Shown: piece after piece, positions 35,734-44,446 of the stretch
Layout: every line of letters starts with the position of its first letter
Numbering within the stretch: position 1 is the stretch's first letter
From: JAFGPF01 sp964500415
GTDB lineage: Bacteria; Chloroflexota; Dehalococcoidia; Dehalococcoidales; RBG-16-60-22
Direction: 5' to 3'
DNA length: 64,000 nucleotides
NCBI GenBank assembly: GCA_964500415.1
Contig: CAZCOB010000002.1
Location: 1-64,000 of the forward strand
Notes under the pieces: model-generated
Database searches by the model: none
The model's input: only the letters and a program-made list of their open reading frames with translations
What the model was told of the DNA's origin: nothing
Translations under genes and position numbers: made by a program

Positions 35734-37260
35734 GTGGAAGAACACAGTAAAAATAAGAAGAAATTTATAGTACCGCAGCAACCGATTCCGCCGGAAGAAA
35801 TCGGGGAAACCTGCGCTACGGACGTGGTGGTGGTGGGTGCGGGGACTTCCGGCAAGGCGGCGGCGCTGTCGGCCGCACAGGCAGGCGCTAAGGTAATCCA
35901 GATTGACAAGCACGTTACCTACCGGTGGGGCGGTGGCATGATTGGAGCTATTGATAGCAGGTTACAGAAAAAAATGGGAGTCGAGATTGACAAAGACGAG
36001 GTCTGCCTGCAACTCATGAGGTGGGGAGCCAATAAACCGGACCAGAGGTTATATCGGGTGTGGGCCGACCAGAGTGGGGCGGTTATGGACTGGCTGATGG
36101 ATATAACCGATGCTGACGGAGTTAAAACGCTCATGCACCAGTGGCCGCGGCCAGCGGGGTTTGACCCGAAGACGGAATATTACCCGGACTACCCGGTATG
36201 CCACATACACACCGATGGCAAGGTTATCGGGCTCTGCCACAAGCTGGCGCTGGACTGTGTGCAGAATCGTGCCCTTAAGCTGGGAGTAGACATCCGCTAC
36301 CAGACTCCGGCCGTGCAGTTAATAAGAAAGCAAAATGGCAGGGTTACCGGCGTTATCGCCCGTGACAAATCCGGCAACTACGTACAATTCAACGCCCGCA
36401 AGGCCGTAATTATCTGCACCGGCGATTACGGTAATAATCCTTGGATGATGGACAAATACTGTGCACCGGCGGCAGAAATCGCCCGTGAACACAATATCTA
36501 CATGACCCGGAACGAGGACCTCATAAATGCCCCGGAACCGATAAATGTCGGCGACGGTCACCAGATGGCTATGTTAATCGGGGCGGTTATGGAGGATGCG
36601 CCTCACGCTCCAATGTCCCATGCCACGGTGGGGCCTTCGGGTGCCAACGCGTTTCTGCGGGTGAACATCGATGGTGAGCGATTCGAAAACGAGGATGTGC
36701 CCGCTCAGAGCAGTGCTAACTCGCTGGCTCGCCAGCCCGGCAAGAGGGTCTGGCAGGTGTTCGACAGCAAGTGGGAAGAGGAGCTGTCCCTGATGGGCGT
36801 GGGACTGGGCACTTTCAGTAAAGCCACCGATATGGTTCGGGCGCAGGTAGAGGAGATTACGGTAAAGGCGGAAACGATTGAAAAACTGGCGCGGAAGATG
36901 GAAGTGCCCCTGAAAGCTTTCGGGGCGACGATAGACAGGTATAACCAGTTAGCCCGGATGGGGAAGGACCTGGATTTCGGTAAGCGCCCCGACCGGCTGA
37001 CCACCGTGGCCAAGCCGCCATTCTACGCGGGTATCATCGAGCAGCATATACTGGTTGTCCTGGGGGGCATCATCACCAATCCGAAATTTCAGCCGCTGGA
37101 TAAAGACAGGAAGGTCATACCGGGACTGTACCTGGCCGGAAATACCGTCGGCAACCGCTTCGCTGTGGACTATCCCACGATGTGCGCCGGTCTCAGCCAC
37201 GGTTTTGCCTGGACTACCGGTCGTCTGACCGGATTAAGCGCGGCTGCTGAGAAAGTATAG
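35734..37260 (+). CDS. FAD-dependent oxidoreductase (fumarate reductase-type)
   Basis: A 508-residue flavoprotein with VVVVGAGTSGKAAALSAAQ near residue 32 as FAD site and a C-terminal GGI..NPKFQPLD and NRFAVDYP region. It is a distant relative of the flavoprotein at 20725. There is no signal peptide or heme motif. GTG start with AAAGGAG upstream, 37 nt after the second Mo enzyme. It probably supplies or accepts electrons in the same pathway, for example reducing a ring or an enoate made by the Mo enzymes (inference). Confidence 0.9.
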   Translation: MEEHSKNKKKFIVPQQPIPPEEIGETCATDVVVVGAGTSGKAAALSAAQAGAKVIQIDKHVTYRWGGGMIGAIDSRLQKKMGVEIDKDEVCLQLMRWGANKPDQRLYRVWADQSGAVMDWLMDITDADGVKTLMHQWPRPAGFDPKTEYYPDYPVCHIHTDGKVIGLCHKLALDCVQNRALKLGVDIRYQTPAVQLIRKQNGRVTGVIARDKSGNYVQFNARKAVIICTGDYGNNPWMMDKYCAPAAEIAREHNIYMTRNEDLINAPEPINVGDGHQMAMLIGAVMEDAPHAPMSHATVGPSGANAFLRVNIDGERFENEDVPAQSSANSLARQPGKRVWQVFDSKWEEELSLMGVGLGTFSKATDMVRAQVEEITVKAETIEKLARKMEVPLKAFGATIDRYNQLARMGKDLDFGKRPDRLTTVAKPPFYAGIIEQHILVVLGGIITNPKFQPLDKDRKVIPGLYLAGNTVGNRFAVDYPTMCAGLSHGFAWTTGRLTGLSAAAEKV

Positions 37261-37349
37261 GGTTTGACAAATTCAATAGAGTTACTTACATTATTTGCTA
37301 AGAGACGCGTATATAGCTGAAACAACCTTAATTATGAGAGAGATGGAAT

Positions 37350-38015
37350 ATGGCAGTTACACCCACGGTACTGGCCCAGATGAGCTATTTTGCCGGTTTG
37401 AGCCCTGATGAGCTTGAGGAGGTCAGGAAATATATCGCTTTTGAGAAGAGAATTGAAAAGGGGCATATTTTCCTGTTTGAAGGTGACCAGTCCGAGTATA
37501 TGTATTTGATAATATCCGGTGCGGTGAAAATTTATAAGCGGTCGATTAACGGGAAAGAGCAAATCCTCAATATAGCCTCCAGGGGGGAATCGTTAAATGA
37601 TGTATCCGCCTTCGACGGCGGCGGGTGCGCTATGGATATGCTGGCAATGACGCCCGTACGACTCTACGCGATAAGGAAAGAGGACATAAAGTCCCTATTT
37701 ACGAAATACCCCCGGGTAGCTCTGAACGTGGCCGGAGTCCTGGCCGGTAAGGTACGCCGCGATTCGTCCCTGGTCGAGGTGCTATCTTTCGACCAGGTTA
37801 TCAGTCGCCTGGCCAGGTTAATTCTCAAGCAGTCTCAAGCCGGGGAGGGCCTGTTGCCGCTTTTCACGCAGCAGGACCTGGCGGCCATGGTGGGTACCAG
37901 CCGGGTGGTGGTCAACCGGTCGCTCAGGGCTATGGAGGAGAAGAAAGCCATCAGGCTGGAGCGTCGCCGCATTGTAATTACCGATGAAGAGGCTTTAAAA
38001 AATATGGTGAAGTAA
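37350..38015 (+). CDS. Crp/Fnr-family transcriptional regulator
   Basis: A 221-residue regulator with an N-terminal cyclic-nucleotide-binding-like barrel (15-130) and a C-terminal helix-turn-helix (FTQQDLAAMVGTSRVVVNRSLRAMEEKKAI). The N-terminal Cys cluster of Fnr is absent, so it is not an oxygen-sensing Fnr; the ligand is unknown. It sits between the Mo/flavin operon and the NTF2-like cluster and probably controls one or both. The start is an ATG at 37350 with GAGAGATGGA upstream. Confidence 0.93.
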   Translation: MAVTPTVLAQMSYFAGLSPDELEEVRKYIAFEKRIEKGHIFLFEGDQSEYMYLIISGAVKIYKRSINGKEQILNIASRGESLNDVSAFDGGGCAMDMLAMTPVRLYAIRKEDIKSLFTKYPRVALNVAGVLAGKVRRDSSLVEVLSFDQVISRLARLILKQSQAGEGLLPLFTQQDLAAMVGTSRVVVNRSLRAMEEKKAIRLERRRIVITDEEALKNMVK

Positions 38016-38047
38016 AACGTAGTCGGGTCGATTGCAAGGAGGTTAAC

Positions 38048-38488
38048 GTGAATTTAGAGGAACTGGAAAAAAGGGTAAGGGCTATCGAAGACCTTGAAGA
38101 GATTAAGAAAATGCACCGGGAATACATGTCCTGCCACGATAATCTCTGGTTTGAGAAGGCGCTGGGCTTTTTCACCGATGACGCCGAGGTAGAAGTCCGG
38201 AATTCCGGAGTGATGAAGGGCAGGGAGAACTACTCCAAGATTTTCCTGGGCACCCTCGCCCGAAGGAAAGAACGGCATGACGGGCACCTGGTAGGACAGC
38301 CGGTCCTGACTATCGACGGCGATACCGCCAAGGGCCACTGGATTGTATATATGTTCTTTTCCGTGCCCACGATAGAGTGGATACAGGGCCGGCACGACTG
38401 CGAATACGTTAAAGAAAACGGGGTATGGAAGTTCAGCAAGCTGAAATTCGCCAGGACGCTGGCTTCCAAACCCGAGCTGTATCCTTAA
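38048..38488 (+). CDS. NTF2/SnoaL-like protein 1
   Basis: A 146-residue protein of the nuclear transport factor 2 fold. The N-terminus MNLEELEKRVRAIEDLEEIKKMHREY is a coiled helix shared by all five paralogues here, followed by the cone-shaped alpha+beta barrel. GTG start with an excellent AGGAGG 5 nt before it. Members include SnoaL cyclase, ketosteroid isomerase and dehydratases, but many are non-enzymatic. It is the shortest of the set, without the C-terminal Pro-rich extension. It follows the Crp/Fnr gene by 32 nt. Confidence 0.85.
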   Translation: MNLEELEKRVRAIEDLEEIKKMHREYMSCHDNLWFEKALGFFTDDAEVEVRNSGVMKGRENYSKIFLGTLARRKERHDGHLVGQPVLTIDGDTAKGHWIVYMFFSVPTIEWIQGRHDCEYVKENGVWKFSKLKFARTLASKPELYP

Positions 38489-38534
38489 AGATAATAATCC
38501 CCAATACCGCTAATTTACTCAGGACACAGGGGAC

Positions 38535-39188
38535 TTAGTCCGTGTAGGGTTCCGGGGGCGGCGGCTCCATTACGTTGATGCGATATCGGCTGTACGGCAT
38601 GAAATACGTGGTGGGTTTATCCGGGATATTCTCCGGGGAACCCGCAATACTGGCGCCGACTGGTTCATCCACCCAGCCTTTTTCGTAGGGGCACATAAAG
38701 GCAAGGCGGTAGGCAAACTTGAAAATTTTCCACTCCCCGTCCTCTTTTACGTACTCCATGTCGTATTTCCCCAGGCACAGGAACTGCTTATAACTGCCCC
38801 CTCCCACGAACGAGCAGAACCCATGGGAATGCCAGATACCCCTGGCTTTCGTTCCGTCCCGGTTAATCTCGATGACCGGGTTTACCGTCATGTGAATCGC
38901 CAGCATCCCCGGTACCCTGGCTTTGCTGTCGGCGAAAACTGTGTTCCAGAACTTGGTGATGCTCTCGATGCCCTCATAAACGCCGCTGTCTTCGATTTCC
39001 ATGTTTACGCCCGGCGTTTTCTGCGCAAAGAGCGCGGGGACCTTTGACCTCTGGCCTATGTAGTACAGGTGGGAATACAGCGACTGCAGCTTCCATATCT
39101 CAAGGTAATCTTTCGTCCGGGCGGCTTCGCGCGCCTGCTCCTTGAGTTGTTTAACTTCGGACTCCAGTTCTGCTAAAGTCATCGGCAT
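38535..39188 (-). CDS. NTF2/SnoaL-like protein 2 (opposite strand)
   Basis: A 217-residue paralogue of the NTF2-like group with an N-terminal helix (LAELESEVKQLKEQ) and a C-terminal extension ending in PPPPEPYTD. It is the only one of the five on the minus strand, convergent with protein 1. Start at 39188 chosen because GGAAGG precedes it; the frame is open to 39254 without an RBS. A conserved ICEYDMEYVKEDGEWKI-type segment recurs in all paralogues as EYVKE.G.W, which marks the family core. Confidence 0.85.
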   Translation of the reverse strand: MPMTLAELESEVKQLKEQAREAARTKDYLEIWKLQSLYSHLYYIGQRSKVPALFAQKTPGVNMEIEDSGVYEGIESITKFWNTVFADSKARVPGMLAIHMTVNPVIEINRDGTKARGIWHSHGFCSFVGGGSYKQFLCLGKYDMEYVKEDGEWKIFKFAYRLAFMCPYEKGWVDEPVGASIAGSPENIPDKPTTYFMPYSRYRINVMEPPPPEPYTD

Positions 39189-39371
39189 TTTTATATTTCC
39201 TTCCTTTCTTGTATTTATACCCGGCCTGTTAACTAAAAATGCGTACCAATACACTGAAAAAGACTCTTAAAATATCATCGTAAATACCTTATTCAATATT
39301 TGAATTACGCAAAACAATATTATATATTAAACTATCACTTGTTGCCAAAATAGTCAAAAAAGGAGGATTTT

Positions 39372-40001
39372 ATGGCTACACTGGAGGGATTACAGGCAAG
39401 AATACAGAGACTGGACGATATCAAGCAGATAGAGAGGCTGCAAAGAATCTACGGCTATTACCGCGATTACGAGGAGTGGGAGAAGGTCGTCGACCTTTTC
39501 AGCGATAATGCCGAGTCTGTCGAGGAATGCGACTACGGTGTCTACAAGGGCAAAGCAGGCGTCCGCCGGTATTACATCGACCTTCTCAAGGGCGGCAAAG
39601 ACGCCAAACCCCGGCCCGGCTATATGTCCATTGGAATGCAGATTCAGGGCGTGGTCACCGTAGACCCCGACGGCAAGAATGCCAGGGGGCGGTGGTACGG
39701 TTTCTTCGTGGAAGCAAGGCCTACACTGGGTCTGCACGAGGGAGAACTCCGGCAGTTATGGGCCCACGGTATTTACGAGAATGAATATGTCAAGGAAAAC
39801 GGCAAGTGGATGATTAAGAAGCTCCATTTCTTCCTGAACTTCCGCACGCCGTACGAGGACGGCTGGCTCAAGACCCCGGTCGTCGGCCATAACGGCCCCA
39901 GCCCCGAAGTACCCCCCGATGCCCCGCCCACCACCTGGCGACCCTATCCCTTCGGCTATCACTTCCCGGTGCATTTCAAGCACCCTATCACCGGTAAATA
40001 A
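39372..40001 (+). CDS. NTF2/SnoaL-like protein 3
   Basis: A 209-residue member with the RVQ-like N-terminal helix, the IERLQRIYGYYRDYEEWEKVVDLF segment that begins the barrel, the NEYVKENGKWMIKKLHF core strand and a C-terminal tail that ends in HPITGK. The same tail is found in proteins 4 and 5, and they are tandem duplicates. AAAAGGAGG lies before the ATG at 39372. It begins a three-gene operon. Confidence 0.88.
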   Translation: MATLEGLQARIQRLDDIKQIERLQRIYGYYRDYEEWEKVVDLFSDNAESVEECDYGVYKGKAGVRRYYIDLLKGGKDAKPRPGYMSIGMQIQGVVTVDPDGKNARGRWYGFFVEARPTLGLHEGELRQLWAHGIYENEYVKENGKWMIKKLHFFLNFRTPYEDGWLKTPVVGHNGPSPEVPPDAPPTTWRPYPFGYHFPVHFKHPITGK

Positions 40002-40016
40002 AGGAAAAGGCAGCGT

Positions 40017-40625
40017 ATGATGAGTCCGCAGGAACTGGATGAACTGGAAAAGCGGGTAACGCTCCTGGAGGATATCCAGGAGATTGAAAACCTGCAGAAG
40101 ATGTATGGCTATTACTTCGATACCGCGATGTATCAGGAGGTAATCGACCTTTTTTCCGAGAATACGGAGTCGGTGGAGATTACCGACCACGGTGTGTTTC
40201 GCGGTAAAGAAGGCGTCAACAGGATGTATGCCGGCATGGTAGGTATGAAGCGCCCCGGCTGGATGTTCTTCGAGGTTATGCAGTCGCAGGGTGTCGTCAA
40301 TGTAGCCCCCGACGGCAGGACCGCGAAGGGGCGCTGGTACACGCCGTCATTCGAGTGCCGGCCCTTCGGAGGCACCAAGAAGCAGACCTGGCAGTTCGGT
40401 GTCTACGATAACGAGTACGTCAAGGAAAGCGGGAAGTGGTATTTTAAGAAGCTGCACTGGAACATTACCTACTGGACCTCGTTCGAGAGGGGTTTTCTCA
40501 AGGTGCCCAAGCTTTCGGACACCCCTTTCCCCCACGCCGACGCCCCGGCTACCGCCTATCACCCGTACCCGTCCGGCTATCACGTTCCCTTTCCCTTTAA
40601 GCACCCGGTTACCGGCGAATATTGA
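40017..40625 (+). CDS. NTF2/SnoaL-like protein 4
   Basis: A 202-residue paralogue, with the same order of helix, MYGYYFDTAMYQEVIDLF, NEYVKESGKWYFKKLHW and tail (YPSGYHVPFPFKHPVTGEY). It starts 15 nt after protein 3. The reading frame also offers MSPQ at 40020, one codon later. No catalytic residue can be assigned from sequence alone. Confidence 0.88.
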   Translation: MMSPQELDELEKRVTLLEDIQEIENLQKMYGYYFDTAMYQEVIDLFSENTESVEITDHGVFRGKEGVNRMYAGMVGMKRPGWMFFEVMQSQGVVNVAPDGRTAKGRWYTPSFECRPFGGTKKQTWQFGVYDNEYVKESGKWYFKKLHWNITYWTSFERGFLKVPKLSDTPFPHADAPATAYHPYPSGYHVPFPFKHPVTGEY

Positions 40626-40647
40626 AAACATTAAAAGGTGGTTAATT

Positions 40648-41262
40648 ATGAATCTGGAAGAACTGGAAAAGCAGGTACGGCTCGCCGAGGATATCCAGGA
40701 AATAGAGCACCTGCAGAGGACATACGGCTATTACTTCGATAATAACATGTGGGCGGAAATCGTCGACCTGTTTTCGGAAGAGCAGACTGAGTCCGTGGAA
40801 ATAGCCGACCACGGTGTTTTTTACGGCAAGAAGGGCATCCGGCGTATTTACTGGGACATGTTCGCCGGCGGCGGTACACCCCGTCAGTCCCCGGCCTGGA
40901 TGCAGTTTATCGTTATGCAAATCGGCGGTGTTGTCGATGTCTCACCCGACGGCAAATCAGCCAGGGGCCGGTGGCAGACCTGGCTCTGCGAGGCCAAGCC
41001 CTACGGGGCTTACCCGCGGGCCGAGTGGCTGCACGGCTATTACGAGAACAAGTACGTCAAGGAAAACGGCAGATGGCTGTTCAGCAAGCTCCACTGGAAC
41101 AACACCTTCTGCTCACCCGTCGAGGATGGCTGGCTGAACCTGCCGCTGATGGGCTGGATGCCTCTCCCCGACGCCGACGAGCCCCCCTCCGCCTTCCACC
41201 CGTACCCGGACTTTCGCAATAATGTCCCCTATCACTATAAACACCCCATTACCGGGAAATAG
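40648..41262 (+). CDS. NTF2/SnoaL-like protein 5
   Basis: A 204-residue paralogue. I use the ATG at 40648, with AAAAGGTGG upstream; a longer open frame from 40399 is out of register with its neighbour and only overlaps protein 4. The protein begins MNLEELEKQVRLAEDIQEIE, like protein 1, and ends HPITGK. Third gene of the rightward NTF2 operon. A terminator hairpin follows at 41290. Confidence 0.9.
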   Translation: MNLEELEKQVRLAEDIQEIEHLQRTYGYYFDNNMWAEIVDLFSEEQTESVEIADHGVFYGKKGIRRIYWDMFAGGGTPRQSPAWMQFIVMQIGGVVDVSPDGKSARGRWQTWLCEAKPYGAYPRAEWLHGYYENKYVKENGRWLFSKLHWNNTFCSPVEDGWLNLPLMGWMPLPDADEPPSAFHPYPDFRNNVPYHYKHPITGK

Positions 41263-41289
41263 AGAAATTTATACGGATGGTAAAAGACG

Positions 41290-41315
41290 AGGCCTGCCGT
41301 TAGAACGGCAGGCCT
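41290..41315. terminator. Hairpin between convergent operons
   Basis: An 11-bp perfect stem (AGGCCTGCCGT / ACGGCAGGCCT) with a 4-nt loop TAGA, between the end of the NTF2 operon and the end of the convergent cupin gene. No long T-run follows on the plus strand. It is symmetric and may stop transcripts from both sides. Confidence 0.6.
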
Positions 41316-41344
41316 TCGAGTTTGCACCGTTCTAAAAGGATTTG

Positions 41345-42271
41345 TCAGTCTTTTTTATGCGACCCTGTATATACGGCCGAAGGACCCGCGGTAAAGGCCA
41401 GCGTGGGTATTTTAATATCCTCCCATTTCCAGGGGCAGTGCGCCAGGCCCTTCGGGATGCAGACCAGGCTGCTCTTGGTAATAACATGTTCCTCGTCGCC
41501 CAGAACGATGCTCATTTTGCCACCCAGGTCGTGCGGGTGCTCGGGGTCGCATCCTGCCATGGCTATCAGTTCCGGCCATTCGTGGCTGTGCACCGGCGCC
41601 GGCGCCTGACCGGAACCTTCGTACATCCAGACGAAGTCCACGTAAAAAGACCCCTTGGCTATGTCGTCTTCCAGGTGGAGCACACGGGCTCCTTTTGGTG
41701 AAGTACCGGGCGGCGGGGGTGGCGGCGCATCTTTCCCGGAGACGCCAAAATCTTTCTTGACCTCGTCAATAATGGTGTACTTCGGCAATGAGGGGTCTCT
41801 CAAGGGGGCCTGGCTGCCTTCGGTCTGGCGCGTGTATTTCCCGACCGGTGATATTGTCACGAAGAATATCGGTTTATCTATCCGGTTAAACAATATCGGG
41901 CAGTGCTTCGTACCTGCGGGTACGAATATCAGGCAGGTCTTGGTCAGGACTTCCTCTTTACCGTCCAGCCAGATGGTTATTTTCCCGCCGAGGTCCTGGG
42001 GGTCTTCCCGGTTGGAGCCGACGAATCCTATCACTTCGTCGAAGTCGTGAGCGTGAGGCTCCTCGGCGGTATCCTCTGCGGAGCCGCTCCAGAGCCAGTT
42101 GCAGTCCACGTAGAAAAAATCTTTCACAATCTCATCATCCACCGACATTAGTCGGGTCGATTTAATAGTGGACTTTCTCTTGGCTTGTTCCGCCTCGAAC
42201 TTTTCTTTTAGTTCCGGGGGCAGGGGCTTGGGGTCGGTGATTATATACTTTGAATACTTCAATTCGGCCAT
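41345..42271 (-). CDS. Bicupin protein
   Basis: A 308-residue protein of two cupin-like domains. Each has a His-rich strand: EPHAHDFDE near residue 71 and PVHSHEWPE near residue 222, with PAGTKHCP and PKGLAHCP as second motifs. These give H-x-H..E..H metal sites like those of dioxygenases, isomerases or decarboxylases in bicupins. The linker is Pro-rich (PPPPPPG). It is the last gene of a leftward group with transketolase. The reaction is unknown. Confidence 0.85.
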   Translation of the reverse strand: MAELKYSKYIITDPKPLPPELKEKFEAEQAKRKSTIKSTRLMSVDDEIVKDFFYVDCNWLWSGSAEDTAEEPHAHDFDEVIGFVGSNREDPQDLGGKITIWLDGKEEVLTKTCLIFVPAGTKHCPILFNRIDKPIFFVTISPVGKYTRQTEGSQAPLRDPSLPKYTIIDEVKKDFGVSGKDAPPPPPPGTSPKGARVLHLEDDIAKGSFYVDFVWMYEGSGQAPAPVHSHEWPELIAMAGCDPEHPHDLGGKMSIVLGDEEHVITKSSLVCIPKGLAHCPWKWEDIKIPTLAFTAGPSAVYTGSHKKD

Positions 42272-42348
42272 TTGCTGTGTTAATACCTCCTCTCATGTTC
42301 CATCAGCGGAATTATATCACATTTCGGGGAAAAAATAGTGAAACGGTG

Positions 42349-43344
42349 CTATCCCCTTTTTTTGAGTCTTTCCCGCTTGGCGATGCATTCCTTGATGGAC
42401 AGCGCGATATCTTCAGCACCGAGCCCGAAGTGCGTCTTGAGCTCGTCTATTTCCGGCAGGATTCTACCGGACTGGCTGAATTCATCTTCGATACCCACCC
42501 TTATCAGGGGAGCCGGAGCGTACTCGGAAAGCGCGGTAGCCACCGCTTCCCCCAGGCCACCGACGATGCTGGCATTTTCCGCTGTAACGATAGCCCCCGT
42601 CTCCTCGGAGGCTTTAATCACCGCCTCGTTATCAAGAGGTTTTATCGTGCTCATGTTGATTATCCTGACGTCGATGCCCTCTTTTTCTAAAAGTTCCCCA
42701 GCGAGTATTGCTTCTGTCAACATGTAGCCGCAGGCGATGATGGCGGCGTCCTTACCATCTTTTACCATGTAAGCCCTGCCGAGGTCGAAGGGATAGTCAT
42801 CCGTGAATATCTTCAGGGGCGGCGGACTGGCCTCTATCTTTAAAAAGACCGGCCCATAGTAGTCGGCGATGGCCGTAATAGCTTTCTCGGCCTCGACGAT
42901 ATCGGCGGGGTCGACGATAACTAGATTCGGCATCACGCGCGTGATACCGATTATTTCGATGTGATTATGAGATATACCCGGCTCTCCCCACGCTCCCTCC
43001 CGGCCCAGTATCTTAACGTTGAAGCGGTCCTGCAGGATGCTCTGCCGTATCTGGTTGCAGGCGCGACTGACCGCCGCGAAGGCAAAGCTGTGAATGAACG
43101 GCATGAACCCTTCCGCCGCCAGCCCGGCGGCAACGACCGCCGCGTTTGCCTCGGCGATTCCGCATTCGATGGCGCGGTGGGGGGCGTTCTCTTTAAACCA
43201 GCCTGCGCCGGGAAACCCCATGTCCTCCAGGACGGCGATTATCCGGTCATCCCTGGCCGCCGCTTTTATCATCCCGTTATTGATACCCTCGGCGACCATG
43301 GCTTTGGCGCCGTCTATCTTTACGTATTCGCTATACCTCGCCAT
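42349..43344 (-). CDS. Transketolase-like, C-terminal subunit
   Basis: A 331-residue protein with the pyrimidine-binding and C-terminal domains of transketolase: the catalytic Glu lies in ECGIAEANAA, and the C-terminal domain carries DVRIINMSTIKPLD. It pairs with the thiamine-diphosphate-binding half encoded upstream, which overlaps it by 14 bp. Split transketolases of this type often act on pathway-specific sugars (for example apulose phosphate) rather than in the pentose-phosphate pathway. Confidence 0.92.
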   Translation of the reverse strand: MARYSEYVKIDGAKAMVAEGINNGMIKAAARDDRIIAVLEDMGFPGAGWFKENAPHRAIECGIAEANAAVVAAGLAAEGFMPFIHSFAFAAVSRACNQIRQSILQDRFNVKILGREGAWGEPGISHNHIEIIGITRVMPNLVIVDPADIVEAEKAITAIADYYGPVFLKIEASPPPLKIFTDDYPFDLGRAYMVKDGKDAAIIACGYMLTEAILAGELLEKEGIDVRIINMSTIKPLDNEAVIKASEETGAIVTAENASIVGGLGEAVATALSEYAPAPLIRVGIEDEFSQSGRILPEIDELKTHFGLGAEDIALSIKECIAKRERLKKRG

Positions 43345-44227
43345 ATTTAGCCCTCCCTTCCTGTACGCCCCGGCTGATATCTTCTCCCCGGCCGATGTGG
43401 GTATGCGTTGCCTCCCAGTAGGGGACGCCGTGCCCCTTAACGGTGTGGGCGATGATGCACTTCGGTTTGAGGTCGCCGTAGAGGTTGCAGGCTAAATCCA
43501 GCGCGTCTACGAGCTGCCGCAGGTTGTGGCCGTCGACTTCGATGACGTACCACCCGAAAGACTTCCACTTTTCCACGAACGGTTCCAGCAGCATCACCTC
43601 GTTGGTGGGTCCGTCCAGAGAGAATTTATTATAATCAACTATATTAATCAGATTATCCAGCTTGTATTTGGCGGCGAACATGGCGGCCTCCCACACTTGG
43701 CCTTCGTGACACTCGCCGTCGCCCAGAATGCAGTAAGTCCGGTAAAGAGGATTATCTCTCCTGATAAACCTCGGCATGGACGTCGCTGCGGAGGGGGGCC
43801 GGGTTAACGCTTTCAGTTTTTCGGCGTAGGCCAGGCCATTGGCGAAGGAGAGGCCCTGACCCAGCGAGCCGCCGGAATAGTCGATGCCCGGCGTGCACCA
43901 TCGGTCGGCGTGACCCTGGAGCGGCGAGCCGTAGTGGTAATAGGTTTTTAGCGTTTCCCGGGGGAGCACGTCCAGTTCCACGAGGATGGCATAGATGGCC
44001 TCGCAGCAGTGCGCCTTGGACAGCACCAGCCGGTCCCGTTCCGGCCAGTCGCAGTTTTTGGGGTCGATTTTCAGGTGGTGGAAATAGAGGGCGGTAACGA
44101 TTTCCACCAGCGACATCGTCCCGCCGGCGTGCCCCATCTGGCTGGCATCAAAGATGGTGAAGATATTCCTGCGGACGACGTCGGCCTTGGCTTCCAGGTC
44201 TTTTATCAACTCTTCGCTGTGCGCCAT
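43331..44227 (-). CDS. Transketolase-like, N-terminal (ThDP-binding) subunit
   Basis: A 298-residue N-terminal half of transketolase with the ThDP-binding motif GDGECHEGQVWEA (residues about 165-180) ending in the Asn of NIVDYNKF, and the His residues of the active site (FHHLKIDPKN, HYGSPLQGHAD, GHG in HTVKGHG). It transfers a two-carbon unit with its partner subunit at 42349-43344. It overlaps the small zinc-ribbon gene upstream by 22 bp. Confidence 0.93.
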   Translation of the reverse strand: MAHSEELIKDLEAKADVVRRNIFTIFDASQMGHAGGTMSLVEIVTALYFHHLKIDPKNCDWPERDRLVLSKAHCCEAIYAILVELDVLPRETLKTYYHYGSPLQGHADRWCTPGIDYSGGSLGQGLSFANGLAYAEKLKALTRPPSAATSMPRFIRRDNPLYRTYCILGDGECHEGQVWEAAMFAAKYKLDNLINIVDYNKFSLDGPTNEVMLLEPFVEKWKSFGWYVIEVDGHNLRQLVDALDLACNLYGDLKPKCIIAHTVKGHGVPYWEATHTHIGRGEDISRGVQEGRAKYGEV

Positions 44228-44418
44228 TTCTTCCGTCCTTCCGTCTGTATATTTACCGTCTTCAGCGTCAGCTTGCTGCCGCAGCGCGGGCAGGCGTTAT
44301 TATAAAATCCCAGAACGGTCTCCTCGGAAGGTATCGCCCGCATGTAGAGTCGGCGTTTTATCTCCTCCCCGAAATACAGCAGCATGTTGCAGTTTCCGCA
44401 GTTAATCTTTTCTGTCAT
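44206..44418 (-). CDS. Small zinc-ribbon protein overlapping transketolase
   Basis: A 70-residue protein with CGNC at residues 7-10 and CPRC in the middle, a four-Cys zinc ribbon. ATG with GAGG 6 nt upstream. Its end overlaps the transketolase N-subunit start by 22 bp, a sign of translational coupling. A zinc-ribbon partner in a transketolase operon is unusual; it may be a structural or regulatory accessory, but this is only inference. Confidence 0.7.
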   Translation of the reverse strand: MTEKINCGNCNMLLYFGEEIKRRLYMRAIPSEETVLGFYNNACPRCGSKLTLKTVNIQTEGRKKWRTAKS

Positions 44419-44446
44419 ACGTAACCTCGCTTTCCAGATACAATCT

